From NCBI GenBank assembly GCA_018057765.1, contig JAGPDB010000012.1, positions 1 to 53,839 of the forward strand: a DNA stretch of 53,839 bases, written 5' to 3'. Of this stretch, positions 25,783 through 34,844 are shown in pieces. Source of the DNA: Acidimicrobiia bacterium. GTDB taxonomy: Bacteria > Actinomycetota > Acidimicrobiia > IMCC26256 > JAGPDB01. The notes beneath the pieces were generated by a model, which saw only the letters and a program-made list of their open reading frames with translations, was not told the DNA's origin and did no database searches. Within the stretch, counting starts at the first letter, position 1. Each line of letters starts with the position of its first letter. Made by a program: the position numbers and the translations under genes.

Positions 25783-26410
25783 TAGAAACTGGGTCTCCTC
25801 TGTATCCACTACCCGGTCCTGGTGGATCTTGATCTGGGTGTGGAGAAGAAGGACCCTGTCCAACTACTTGAGATGCAGGGGGTTGATGCCCGCCTACTGG
25901 CTTGTTTGCTTGATAATCAATATCACCTACAACATCAGGTGGTGTATCAACATCCAAATCTGTCCATGAATGTACTGCTTCCGGCTGACCAGTGAAGCGA
26001 TCAAAACCCTCTAAAATGTTTCTACCAATTTCTCGCGATACAGATTCTGCCATTGCATCCATATCAGGTGTTAATTTTATCTCACTACTGGCCTTTCGAC
26101 TAAAAATTTCTTTCACGTATCGATCTGCTGATGCTTCAGCATATGCGATGGCTGACGAGAACGCCTCACGGAATTCTCTCTTGGCTTCGTCTGAATGATT
26201 CCCTTGCTCATGTTGGCGGCTAATAGTGTCGAGCGTAGTGTGTAATTGCTTCACAGTTAAGGAGCTACAGACGGCATTAAAAAGTCCCGGATCGCTTGCA
26301 TTTGCTAGTAAAAGTTCCACTCTTAGAGCGCCTTGTGCCTGGTGGGGGATTTTATCCAATGTCTTAAATATTGTAGCTAATTGACTTATTTCCGGATTTG
26401 TTAGTGCCAT
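25766..26410 (-). CDS. Unrecognised protein with helical N-terminus and Pro/Gly-rich tail
   Basis: The 214-residue protein has a helical soluble part (about 1-150; for example QGALRVELLLANASDPGLF and SRQHEQGNHSDEAKREFREA) and a disordered tail rich in Pro, Gly, Asp and Ser (about 165-214). A ribosome site (AAGGAAC on the minus strand) supports the start. It shares no recognised domain. It lies between a terminator and the convergent gene, so it is probably transcribed alone. Confidence 0.65.
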   Translation of the reverse strand: MALTNPEISQLATIFKTLDKIPHQAQGALRVELLLANASDPGLFNAVCSSLTVKQLHTTLDTISRQHEQGNHSDEAKREFREAFSSAIAYAEASADRYVKEIFSRKASSEIKLTPDMDAMAESVSREIGRNILEGFDRFTGQPEAVHSWTDLDVDTPPDVVGDIDYQANKPVGGHQPPASQVVGQGPSSPHPDQDPPGPGSGYRGDPVSINQVW

Positions 26411-26455
26411 GTTGTTCCTTTTTAACTCTATGAATATTTAAATGGTAACAAAAAG

Positions 26456-26485
26456 GAGCAATTGTGTCAATAGGCACAATTGCTC
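26456..26485 (-). terminator. Rho-independent terminator after the HTH gene
   Basis: GAGCAATTGTG and CACAATTGCTC make a perfect 11-bp stem with an 8-base loop. On the minus strand a CTTTTTG run follows. It lies between the HTH gene (26541-26786) and the gene that starts at 26410. Confidence 0.8.
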
Positions 26486-26540
26486 AAAATGTATTCAGCT
26501 GTAATTCTATGGCTATAACCGCACGGAACCAATAAATGGA

Positions 26541-26786
26541 CTAGTTTTCGTTAGCGAAAGATCTCTCGAGCAGTTCGATTTTTGGCATTGAATGCTCGAT
26601 AAAGTTGGCGATATCTTGCTTTAAGAAGCGATATCCACGAACACCAGGTATTTGCATAGCTGGAAGCCTGCCGTCTTTCGCCATAAGTTGAATCATTCGA
26701 GGGCTGAGACGAAGCCATTGTGCAACCTCTGAAGGTTTCAAAATCGCCGGAAAATCATCTGGGTCGAAGGGTGTTTGTGCTGCCAT
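26541..26786 (-). CDS. Excisionase/MerR-like helix-turn-helix DNA-binding protein
   Basis: The 81-residue protein has a winged HTH of the excisionase (HTH_17/BldC-like) type: LKPSEVAQWLRLSPRMIQLMA as the recognition helix pair, then GRLPAMQIPGVRGYRF as the wing. Such proteins act as small regulators or as phage/integrase directionality factors. No integrase is nearby, so a transcriptional role is more likely. It is divergent from the pilus/secretion cluster and shares the 359-base intergenic region with it, so it is a candidate regulator of that cluster. Confidence 0.8.
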   Translation of the reverse strand: MAAQTPFDPDDFPAILKPSEVAQWLRLSPRMIQLMAKDGRLPAMQIPGVRGYRFLKQDIANFIEHSMPKIELLERSFANEN

Positions 26787-27145
26787 GTCCTAATCCTACC
26801 ATTTCTTGGTCAATATGTAAAGAGGCGAATGTAACGAATATTTTGTAATTTCATTTTTCGAATCTCTTTTACGTGCTATTCTTTTGAATATAAATATATA
26901 TTCGGCATGCAGTGAACGAACTTAAGCTATTTTTAAAGAAATCTGTACATTTTGTCACAATATCTGTATTAATGGCCATATTTGCGAAATATTAATTTCT
27001 TTTGTAGATATAAATCACTTTATTAGTGTTAGGAATAAGACGACAACAAAATTGTTCATTTGATCACGGATGCTTGAGATGGCCGACATATACATAGTAT
27101 TCGTAATTACTACTAGTTAATACGATCAAGACAACAAAAGGGGTA
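26787..27145. promoter_or_regulatory. Divergent regulatory region before the Tad/T4SS-like cluster
   Basis: This 359-base AT-rich gap lies between the HTH gene and cpaB and has no credible ORF. It contains a palindrome GAATATA-N4-TATATTC (26886-26903) and repeated CGAAT pentamers (26825-26866), which could be operator sites. A purine-rich AAAAGGGG near 27136 is the ribosome site for cpaB. No clear sigma-70 promoter could be assigned. Confidence 0.45.
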
Positions 27146-27886
27146 GTGGTGACTAACTCAAATTACCAATCCGGGCAGAACGACCAATCGTTAGCTCAAT
27201 TGCCGAAACGTAAAGCTGGAAGTAAATTAACTTCTGGTCACCTACTCATGATTATCTCTGGTCTCGCAACTTTCTTATTAGTAATTATAGTTTTAGGAAG
27301 CCAAGGAAAAACAATAACCGTATTTGTTGCAAATAATCAAATACCAGTTGGACAACAAATAACAGCGCAGGATTTCAAGCCAACAGAAATTCCATCAAGT
27401 TCTTTAGACTCACAATATTTCAAAGCAAAAGATTTCCTAGGTGAGACAAAAATCTATGCAGCAAGAACAATAGAAAAAAATGAGCCGCTTTTAATAATCG
27501 CTCAAAACACAAAAACTGCGGCATCAAATGTACGACTTATTTCACTTCCTATAGATAAAACTAAAGCAGTAAATGGTGCTTTAGCAAAGGGTGACCAAAT
27601 AGATATCATTGAAACTCCAGACGGAGGTTGCGCCTATCGAGTAATGGCTGGATTAAATATAGCGTCTGTCTCAGGTGGTACATCATCTGGAGGATTAGGC
27701 GGCGGCACTAGTGCTTACACACTAATAATTTCGCTAACTAGTGAAGATGACGAATCAAAATTAGCTGGAATAATTAGTCGAGGGCAATATCAATTAGTCC
27801 GTGTAACTGGAGTTGAAGGTAATACAACTTCTGCAATTGAAGATAAAGATTGCGGCTTTGGTCCAGAAGATACAGTCGAAGAATAA
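27146..27886 (+). CDS. cpaB: CpaB/RcpC-like SAF-domain pilus assembly protein
   Basis: The 246-residue protein has a cytoplasmic N-terminus, one membrane segment (about 32-51) and an extracytoplasmic SAF domain (about 58-122; VFVANNQIPVGQQITAQDF, then KAKDFLGETKIYAARTI) followed by an RcpC-like region. CpaB stabilises the Tad pilus channel across the envelope. The start is GTG with AAAAGGGG upstream; a second GTG follows immediately. It is the first gene of the cluster. Confidence 0.85.
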   Translation: MVTNSNYQSGQNDQSLAQLPKRKAGSKLTSGHLLMIISGLATFLLVIIVLGSQGKTITVFVANNQIPVGQQITAQDFKPTEIPSSSLDSQYFKAKDFLGETKIYAARTIEKNEPLLIIAQNTKTAASNVRLISLPIDKTKAVNGALAKGDQIDIIETPDGGCAYRVMAGLNIASVSGGTSSGGLGGGTSAYTLIISLTSEDDESKLAGIISRGQYQLVRVTGVEGNTTSAIEDKDCGFGPEDTVEE

Positions 27887-27898
27887 CAGGAAAATATA

Positions 27899-29659
27899 AT
27901 GTCTGAACTATCAATAGGTATCGTCGCGAGTTCTCGCGAGTGGAGAACAATTCTCCAGGCTCACGTGAGAGATCACGTTGCTGGTATTCGTGTGCAGATT
28001 TTACGTGAACCTCGTTTAGCGCTAGAGCTTGATTTAGATGTAGTAATTATTGACGATACTTCAAGTTTCCTAACAAGAGATAAGGTAGTTCGACTTCGTG
28101 AAAAGGGCACTCGTGTTGTCGGAGTTTTCGATGCACTTGAACAAGAAGGTTTAGGGCCTGCATTTTTAGAAAAATTGGGAATTGATCTTTCCTTACCTTC
28201 AACTATTTCTCCAGAAGAAATGATTAATGCAATAACACAATTGCAACCTCACACAAATTACGCACAAAACGCAGGTAACACCGAAGGTGGTTTTTCGGGC
28301 GGTGTTAATCAACAAAAAATTACTAATTCAACAGTTATATGTGTTGGAGGACCAGCAGGTACTGGTTCTACTGAAATAGCAATTGCTATTGCAGATGCTT
28401 TAACACAAAGAAAAAAGCCAACTTTGCTAATTGATTGTGATGAGGTCGGACCAAGTATCGCGCGTAGGCTCGGATTTCATTTACATCCAAATATCCTTTC
28501 AGCCATCGATGTCGTATCGAATGTTTCGCGCCCACTTCCACAAGTTGTAGGTAGACCGAGTGATCGTGCAGCGAGCGCAATATACTTTGACGTAATCCCA
28601 GGTATTGCAAATTTAGAAGATTGGAGTCAACTTCGTAGTGATGAGATAAGTGATTTATTTGCTGCAATAAAGAAATCGTGGAGATATTGTGTAACAGCTA
28701 TTGGACCAATGCTTGAAGATTTGTCAGGTTATGGAATGGAAAGGTTTTCATCTTCTAGGACTGCCTGTGAAAATTCAGATATCATAGTAGGAGTAATGTC
28801 ACCGACACCTACAGGCTATTTAAGGTTTTTAGATTGGATGGCATCGCTTCGCACCCTTGGAAAAGAATCTGCAGTTTCCATTGTGATAAATAATGCTCCA
28901 AAATCCGCATTTATTAGAGGAGAAATTGAAAGTCAGTTAATTAGAGACATAGATTCAAGATATATTTCGTCAATTAGTTTTATTCCATTCGATGAAAATG
29001 TTGTTAAGGCTAACTGGGAAGGTCAACGAGTTGTAAAAGGGTCTTTTGTTTCAACGGTCTCACAATTGGTACAAAACATTATTCCACAATATGTTCAAAC
29101 ACAAAAAGCCACATCACAATCTGGGATAACAAGTGATAAAGCGAACTATGTTCAAGGCCCAAGCACAACTGCACCAGGTGGCGTTTCATGGGATGATGAT
29201 GATATTGCTAATCCTGCAATTAATAATGGCTTAAATACTCAAACTTTGAGTCAAGATTATAATGAGCCACCACTTCCAACTATAAAACAACAAACCCATT
29301 CGCCTTTCATTTCTCAAGCACCTCAGGTTCCTCAAGTACCTCAAGTTCCTCAGGTTCCTCAGAAGCAACCAGATCAACCCATCACAACATTTTCGAATTC
29401 AAATGTTGAAACAGCTAGTAATGGTATCTGGGAAGAACCAACACCTGTTCCACCAGTTGGGCAACAACCCACAAACCCAGAAATTCAACATAACACTACG
29501 TCTCCTACGTATGTACCTTCATTTGCAAAAAATACAAAACCTATTTCACCTGCAGACAAAATTGAAGAGGCACTAACACAAACAAATCCATTCTTAGAGG
29601 AAAATAAAGAAGACAAAAACAACACGGATGATGGATCAAATAATTTTTGGAGTCAGTAA
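27899..29659 (+). CDS. cpaE: CpaE-like MinD/ParA-family pilus localisation protein
   Basis: The 586-residue protein has a receiver-like N-terminal domain (about 1-120, with VVIIDDTSS), a MinD/ParA-type ATPase domain (about 138-395) and a long disordered Pro/Gln/Asn/Thr-rich tail (about 400-586). CpaE/TadZ places the pilus machine. The P-loop reads GGPAGTGSTEIA: the signature lysine and the GKT lysine are absent, so ATP hydrolysis is doubtful; many CpaE/TadZ proteins are similarly atypical. The tail contains PQV repeats and isolated tryptophans at 431, 511 and 584. An AGGA site precedes the ATG. Confidence 0.8.
   Translation: MSELSIGIVASSREWRTILQAHVRDHVAGIRVQILREPRLALELDLDVVIIDDTSSFLTRDKVVRLREKGTRVVGVFDALEQEGLGPAFLEKLGIDLSLPSTISPEEMINAITQLQPHTNYAQNAGNTEGGFSGGVNQQKITNSTVICVGGPAGTGSTEIAIAIADALTQRKKPTLLIDCDEVGPSIARRLGFHLHPNILSAIDVVSNVSRPLPQVVGRPSDRAASAIYFDVIPGIANLEDWSQLRSDEISDLFAAIKKSWRYCVTAIGPMLEDLSGYGMERFSSSRTACENSDIIVGVMSPTPTGYLRFLDWMASLRTLGKESAVSIVINNAPKSAFIRGEIESQLIRDIDSRYISSISFIPFDENVVKANWEGQRVVKGSFVSTVSQLVQNIIPQYVQTQKATSQSGITSDKANYVQGPSTTAPGGVSWDDDDIANPAINNGLNTQTLSQDYNEPPLPTIKQQTHSPFISQAPQVPQVPQVPQVPQKQPDQPITTFSNSNVETASNGIWEEPTPVPPVGQQPTNPEIQHNTTSPTYVPSFAKNTKPISPADKIEEALTQTNPFLEENKEDKNNTDDGSNNFWSQ
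29321..29362 (+). repeat. 9-base tandem repeat in the cpaE tail
   Basis: About 4.7 copies of a CCTCARGTW-type 9-mer encode a PQV tripeptide run. It lies in the disordered C-terminal tail, so copy number could vary without harming the ATPase domain. Confidence 0.8.
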
Positions 29660-30984
29660 TGCGCAATGAAAGAGCAGTAACTGCATACGAAATTTTACGA
29701 CTTCGACTCCTGGATCGTATTAAAGAAGGAAAAGTCGATCCTGAAAATGACTCTGATGGTGTTAGATCATATATTAAAAGAGAAGTTGCGGATTACCAAC
29801 GTCACAGCCAGTCAGGTACAGGTGGTAGAGCTCTTGCTAACCCAGATGAGATGGAAGCAAGATTAGGTCGTGCAATTTTAGGCTACGGTATTCTTGAACC
29901 ACTATTGGCAGATGACAATGTAGAAGAAATTTTTATTTCAGGTGGTGATGTTTCATATCTAGATGCCAATGGACGGCTTGCCTCTGTAGAAGATGTTGCA
30001 ACCGAAGAAGAAGTATTTCATTTAGTGAATAGACTTTTACAAACAAGCGGACGCGAAGTCTCACAGCGCAATCCTATAGTTCAAGCGAGAGTTTTAGATG
30101 GTGCTGCACGTATAGGTGTTGTGGTGCCCCCTATTGCCGATGAACTTAGCGTGACATTAAGAAAATACACTATGCGTCATGAAGATTTAAATGACCTTGT
30201 GCGTTTTGATTCAATAACACCTGCAGCAGCTGCACTTTTACATGCAGCAATGTTGACACGTACAGGAATTGTTGTTAGTGGAATTCCAGCAGCTGGTAAA
30301 ACAACAATGGTAAATGCCTTAATACGTGCAGTCCCACCTTCTCATCGCGTTTTAGGTTGTGAAGAAACCAGAGAACTTAGCGCACCTGTTATGCATGGAG
30401 CTTATTATCAAACTAGATCTAACGGTAATGAGTCAAGCGGTGATAGTGAAGTTACACTTCGTGATTTGGTCCGTATATGTTTAGGTATGCGACCTGACCT
30501 TTTGGTAGTCGGTGAAGTTAGAGGTGAAGAGGCCTTTGAATTAACACGTGCAGGTAATGCTGGTTGTGGTGTTTTATGTACTGTTCACTCTAATAATGCA
30601 GCAGAAGCTTTGCAGGCTTTAACAGCAACTGCAATCATGGCAGGACAAAATGTTCCCGAAAAACAAGTTCGTTCTATTTTTTCTAATGTGTTTGATTTAG
30701 TCATCCATTGTGATCGTGAAGATGTACAATTTAAAACCGAAGATTCTGGTCGTATTCGACGTCAAGTAATGGAAATATCTGCAGTGCCGTCACTTCAAAG
30801 TGGAGAAAATGAATATACTGTTGAACCAATATTTACAAGAGAATCATTTGGTGCTCCTCTTCGCTGGACCGGCGCTCCGTTACCAGAAAATTTGCGTAAA
30901 CGATTAGACAATGTTTTGACTAGACATGGAACTTCAGTTCAGAGAATATTTGATGGTTCGAATCAAAGAGGTGCAAACACATGA
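29659..30984 (+). CDS. cpaF: CpaF/TadA-type secretion ATPase
   Basis: The 441-residue hexameric ATPase belongs to the GspE/VirB11 superfamily and powers pilus assembly. Visible motifs are Walker A GIPAAGKT (208-215), the Asp box region (CEETRELSAP), Walker B (RPDLLVVGEVRGEEAFE) and the His box (TVHSNNAAEAL). The ATG overlaps the cpaE stop (TAATG). It is the only VirB11-superfamily ATPase in the window, which matters for the downstream secretion genes. Confidence 0.94.
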   Translation: MRNERAVTAYEILRLRLLDRIKEGKVDPENDSDGVRSYIKREVADYQRHSQSGTGGRALANPDEMEARLGRAILGYGILEPLLADDNVEEIFISGGDVSYLDANGRLASVEDVATEEEVFHLVNRLLQTSGREVSQRNPIVQARVLDGAARIGVVVPPIADELSVTLRKYTMRHEDLNDLVRFDSITPAAAALLHAAMLTRTGIVVSGIPAAGKTTMVNALIRAVPPSHRVLGCEETRELSAPVMHGAYYQTRSNGNESSGDSEVTLRDLVRICLGMRPDLLVVGEVRGEEAFELTRAGNAGCGVLCTVHSNNAAEALQALTATAIMAGQNVPEKQVRSIFSNVFDLVIHCDREDVQFKTEDSGRIRRQVMEISAVPSLQSGENEYTVEPIFTRESFGAPLRWTGAPLPENLRKRLDNVLTRHGTSVQRIFDGSNQRGANT

Positions 30985-31964
30985 TTGAACTAAGACTTTT
31001 AACTGCATTCACAGCCTCAATTTTTGTATATTTACTCATTGCTTTGTTCACAGGCAATATGCCTAAGCGACTTTCTGGAATAAGGGAAAAAAAGAAAAGG
31101 CAATCTCGTATTGAAAAAATGCAATCATGGTTGAACCAAAGTGGTGTAGGTGTTACACCAATTCAATTCTGGGGAATTTCATTAGGTATTTTTCTAAGCG
31201 TATTTGTTTTAGTTTATGTTGTAACTAGTGTTTTTATTGTTGCCATGATTCCATCAATTATGGTTGGCTTATTGCCGCGAACTTTTTTTGCTAAAAAGAG
31301 ATTAAAAATAAACGAAGAGAGAATCCAAGCATGGCCAGATGCGTTGAGAACGCTGATAGCTTCTATTGCGTCTTCACAATCATTGCACCAAGCTTTAAAA
31401 GGTTTAAGTTTTTCTGGACCAGTACCACTGCGATCTGTATTTAAAAAATACTCACAGCTAAGTCAAGCATTAGATCAAAAGAGTGCTTTAGAAGTCGTTA
31501 AAGAAGATCTAGCTGACCCAATGAGTGACCGAATTATTGAGGTCTTAATTTCTGCCTCTGAAGCTGGTCCTGCTGTTATTTTAGATATCCTACGAGATCT
31601 AGCTAAATCTTGTACACATGATCTACAGCTTGCTGAACATATAGAAACTATGCAGACTGAGCAAAAAATAAACGCAAAAGCTGTTTTTGTTATGCCGTTT
31701 TTACTTTTAGTGCTAATGGTTATTGCTTCTTCTGATGTAGGAAAATTCTATAGTACATCGATTGGTGTTGTTGTAATAATTGTTGGGTCAGCTATTTTGT
31801 CTTTGGGCATGTTTATCGTAAATCGTTTAGGAAAAATTCCTATCGAGACAAGAGTATTTGGTGCATCTTATGGTGACGCTAAAGAAGATCTCAAAACTAA
31901 AAGTTTTTCAATGAAAAGTGGAGCCTCAAAAAATGAAAAAGCATCACCGTTTGGAGCTTACTAA
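30981..31964 (+). CDS. tadB: TadB-like pilus inner-membrane platform protein
   Basis: The 327-residue protein has a membrane segment at the N-terminus (about 5-25), two near 62-102, a type II secretion F-domain (about 120-235; ALRTLIASIASSQSLHQAL, SEAGPAVILDILRDLA) and two more segments at about 235-280. With TadC it forms the membrane platform for the pilus ATPase. It overlaps cpaF by 4 bases (ATGA). Confidence 0.88.
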   Translation: MIELRLLTAFTASIFVYLLIALFTGNMPKRLSGIREKKKRQSRIEKMQSWLNQSGVGVTPIQFWGISLGIFLSVFVLVYVVTSVFIVAMIPSIMVGLLPRTFFAKKRLKINEERIQAWPDALRTLIASIASSQSLHQALKGLSFSGPVPLRSVFKKYSQLSQALDQKSALEVVKEDLADPMSDRIIEVLISASEAGPAVILDILRDLAKSCTHDLQLAEHIETMQTEQKINAKAVFVMPFLLLVLMVIASSDVGKFYSTSIGVVVIIVGSAILSLGMFIVNRLGKIPIETRVFGASYGDAKEDLKTKSFSMKSGASKNEKASPFGAY

Positions 31965-32899
31965 TGTCAGGTACTATTTTTATAGCAGCAATAATTGCTT
32001 CGGTATTCACAGCGTCTTTATCTAGACTTATTATAAAACCTCCACGTCGATTTTCTAATCGTGTTGGAAGTTATACTCAACTAAATAGATCGCGCCTTGG
32101 TCGAGGAGCACAAGTCAATTCGATAACAATGCTCGATATTGATGCACCACAAAGCGTATTGGGTAGAATTCTCAAACCTATTGGCCAATCATTGGCTGAT
32201 GCATTGGGTCAAATAGTCGATGCTGGTGATGATGACTATCTAGCATTGAGGTTGCGTCAAGCAGGCTTTTTAGATACTTCTCCTTCTCAATTTCGAATTA
32301 GACAACTCACATATACCGTTTGTGGAGCATTACTGTTCGCGGCTTTTGGAATTGTTTTTAACTCAACAACATTTGCCCTTCTGGGTTTTTTTGGTGGAGG
32401 GTTTTGGGGAGCAACTATTTGGCGTGGTCGTATAAATAGGGCTATAAAAAATAGAACAGAAAGAATGCGTATCGAACTTTACACAGTGGCACAATTAATT
32501 GCTATGCAAATGAGAACAGGTCATGGTTCTGTTGCAGCTGTTCAAGTTGTATGTGAACGTGGTCGTGGTCCTGTTGTAAGAGAATTATCAGATGCATTAA
32601 ATTGGATGTCCACCGGTATGGCTCAACCCGATGCGTACGAGAAGCTTTCTTTAGAAACGCCTGAACCAGCAGCAGGACGTTTGTATCGAGCTCTTGCTGA
32701 TGGTGCAAGAAGTGGCGGAGATTTGGCAGCAACGTTATTAACTATTTCTGATGATTTGCGTTCGGAACGAAGAGAGGACATGGAGCGTTCGGCAACAAAG
32801 CGTCGTGGTGCAATGTTAATTCCTACTATTGTCTTTATGGCTCCAGTTGTATTAATTTTTATGGTTGCACCTATTCCTTCGATTTTATTTGGGAGTTAA
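31964..32899 (+). CDS. tadC: TadC-like pilus inner-membrane platform protein
   Basis: The 311-residue protein has membrane segments near 3-20, 118-150 and 283-305 and a T2SS F-domain (about 168-280; TVAQLIAMQMRTGHGSVAAV, LADGARSGGDLAATLLTIS). It pairs with TadB. Its ATG overlaps the tadB stop (TAATG), so cpaE-cpaF-tadB-tadC are all coupled. Confidence 0.88.
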   Translation: MSGTIFIAAIIASVFTASLSRLIIKPPRRFSNRVGSYTQLNRSRLGRGAQVNSITMLDIDAPQSVLGRILKPIGQSLADALGQIVDAGDDDYLALRLRQAGFLDTSPSQFRIRQLTYTVCGALLFAAFGIVFNSTTFALLGFFGGGFWGATIWRGRINRAIKNRTERMRIELYTVAQLIAMQMRTGHGSVAAVQVVCERGRGPVVRELSDALNWMSTGMAQPDAYEKLSLETPEPAAGRLYRALADGARSGGDLAATLLTISDDLRSERREDMERSATKRRGAMLIPTIVFMAPVVLIFMVAPIPSILFGS

Positions 32900-33098
32900 A
32901 TAATGAAAGATTTATCAACTATAGATGTTACAGAAAGTATCGGAGGGAATAATTTTATGCGCTATAAGATGAATAAAGTGTCGCAATGCGAATAAAGCGA
33001 AATGGAGATAAAAGACAACTTGTGTATTGATTAACCCCGATGCATAATAGAAAACAATTACACTTTACAAAGATAAAGTATAAAAAAGGAGAGCAGAA

Positions 33099-33371
33099 AT
33101 GTTGAAAGTATACGTTGGAGTTAAAATTGGATTCCGACAATCAGCTAATAGGTTCAAAGATAATATTCATGAACGCTTTTCTGAAAATATGAACGAAAAA
33201 GGCTTTGCCAGTGCGGAGATGATTGCTTTAGCCGTAGTCGGTGTGTTGATTGCATTTGCTGTATATGCTGCTTTCAAAACAGCCATTGGAGACAATATAA
33301 CGAATTGGTTTAAAACTATATTCGATGGCTCTAATGATACGCCTGCACCAACAGCTCCTGCTGGCCCTTAA
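33099..33371 (+). CDS. flp: Flp/Tad-type major pilin-like protein
   Basis: The 90-residue protein has a 35-residue leader ending EKG, then a prepilin cleavage context G35-F36 with Glu40 at position +5, a hydrophobic helix (about 41-63; MIALAVVGVLIAFAVYAAF) and a short tail ending in PAPTAPAGP. This is the layout of Flp-type pilins, though the leader is longer than usual. A strong GGAGAG ribosome site supports the upstream start. The prepilin peptidase is not in the window. Confidence 0.8.
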   Translation: MLKVYVGVKIGFRQSANRFKDNIHERFSENMNEKGFASAEMIALAVVGVLIAFAVYAAFKTAIGDNITNWFKTIFDGSNDTPAPTAPAGP

Positions 33372-33410
33372 TGATCTAAATTATTAGATATCAAATATCA
33401 GGGTGGCAAA

Positions 33411-33875
33411 ATGCCAAAATATGAAATAGTTAAAAAAAACAAAACAAAAGACCAAAAAGGTTTTGCCTCAATACAGTTTGTAGTTTTAATGGGTTTTACT
33501 ATTTTGTTTTTAACTGGTTTTTTAAATATTTTATTTATTGAATATCAAAGAAATTCTGCTATTACTTCACTTCGAGATGCTGCACGTGCAGGTACTCGTA
33601 TTGTTGATTTAAGAACTGGTGATCCTATCGAAATAGAAAAGGCAAAACAATACTGTGCGTCAATAGGAAATGCATCATTAAAAGATTTATCTAATGATAA
33701 AAATTTATCTGTAGTATGTGATGTAGCGATTATGCCTAACAAACCTGCCCAAATGTTAGCAACACTAAAGGGAACGCCAAAAGCAGTAATAGTGCCATGG
33801 GCTGCACCTTATAGCAACATAAGATTGCAAGGATTGTCTAAAAGTTTTGTACAACGTGGGTCAGCAAATGAATAG
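33411..33875 (+). CDS. TadE-like pseudopilin
   Basis: The 154-residue protein has a short leader and a prepilin-like site (QKG17-F18), a hydrophobic helix (about 22-45) and a soluble domain with the TadE pattern LRDAARAGTRIVDLRTGDP. The +5 residue is Gln22, not the canonical Glu. TadE-like minor pilins prime or cap the pilus. It overlaps the next gene by 8 bases. Confidence 0.8.
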   Translation: MPKYEIVKKNKTKDQKGFASIQFVVLMGFTILFLTGFLNILFIEYQRNSAITSLRDAARAGTRIVDLRTGDPIEIEKAKQYCASIGNASLKDLSNDKNLSVVCDVAIMPNKPAQMLATLKGTPKAVIVPWAAPYSNIRLQGLSKSFVQRGSANE

Positions 33876-34344
33876 AAAAGAAAAAAAACAAAACGGTTTC
33901 ATGGCTATTGAATGGGTAGTAGGCATGGCTTTATTAGTTGTGCCAGCATTTATTTTAGTAATTAGCATGATGCAATATCCTCCTCGTAAAGCATTGAGCC
34001 AAGTTGCTGCTAGTGAGGCAGCTACAGCTTATGTTCAAGCGAATAATGATATTGACGGTGTTATAGCGGCGCAAGATGCTGCTAAAAGTGTAATTGATAG
34101 TGAACTAGGTGCTGGCTCATATAGCGGTATGACAAATGTTGTGGAAGTTGATAAGCATAGCTTTTGTCCAGGTGGTGAAGTTAAAGTAATAGTAAAAATA
34201 CCTGTCCCTTTATTAATAAATCCTTTCGTAGATAAAAATAAATCTGATTCAGATAGAAGAATAACTAAAATCACTGAAGTAAAATCGAGTGCGACTGAAC
34301 GTATTGATGATTACCGCGAAATAGTAAGTGATGAATCATGTTAA
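33868..34344 (+). CDS. TadE/TadF-like pseudopilin
   Basis: The 158-residue protein has a prepilin-like site (QNG10-F11) with Glu15 at +5, a hydrophobic helix (about 15-37) and a soluble domain with SQVAASEAATAYVQANNDI and two cysteines. The ATG at 33868 lies in the ATGAATAG overlap with the preceding gene; an in-frame upstream start at 33847 would lie inside that gene. It overlaps the next gene by 7 bases. Confidence 0.78.
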   Translation: MNRKEKKQNGFMAIEWVVGMALLVVPAFILVISMMQYPPRKALSQVAASEAATAYVQANNDIDGVIAAQDAAKSVIDSELGAGSYSGMTNVVEVDKHSFCPGGEVKVIVKIPVPLLINPFVDKNKSDSDRRITKITEVKSSATERIDDYREIVSDESC

Positions 34345-34844
34345 ATGAAGAAAAAAGACAATCAGGTTTTTCAACTATTTGGCTACTTGGTTTTGCTGCC
34401 ATAATATTAATTTCAGGTTTAGCAATTTTTGATCTAACTCGTGTATATATCGAAAGAGAAAAACTTTCCAGCGCGGCTGATGCTGCGGCTAATGCTGGAG
34501 CGACTGCAATTGACGAAGAGCGAATTTTGACGGGTGATGGAAAAGTTCGTTTAGATACAAGTGGTGATGTCAATAAAGGAGCTGTTCCTAGATGCGAGCA
34601 AATGTTATTAAAATGGGCAGAACCTGGAGGAGGGGCGTCTACGGTTTTAGATGTAACAGCTCCAACAAAATCAAAATGTGAAATTGAATCCAATGTTGGT
34701 GTTGATCAAGACAAGTATCTTATTGCTAGTGCAAGCGGTAAGGTAAATTTCACGTTATTTGGCTTATTTGGAGTTTCATCAAAAGAATTAACTGTTTCTT
34801 CACGAGCTAGAACAAGTTGTTCTAGTAGCTCAGCCTGCGATTAA
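34338..34844 (+). CDS. TadG-like pilus assembly protein
   Basis: The 168-residue protein has a short leader and site QSG10-F11, a hydrophobic helix (about 14-34) and the TadG_N pattern KLSSAADAAANAGATA, then a cysteine-containing soluble domain. The +5 residue is Trp15. It lacks the large von Willebrand domain of longer TadG proteins. It is the last gene of the Tad block, with 193 bases to the next gene. Confidence 0.8.
   Translation: MLNEEKRQSGFSTIWLLGFAAIILISGLAIFDLTRVYIEREKLSSAADAAANAGATAIDEERILTGDGKVRLDTSGDVNKGAVPRCEQMLLKWAEPGGGASTVLDVTAPTKSKCEIESNVGVDQDKYLIASASGKVNFTLFGLFGVSSKELTVSSRARTSCSSSSACD

Noticed and set aside
32903-32995. 30-codon ORF after tadC
   Set aside because: It starts just after the tadC stop, but it has no ribosome site, no hydrophobic or conserved-looking pattern, and lies in the leader region of the pilin gene.
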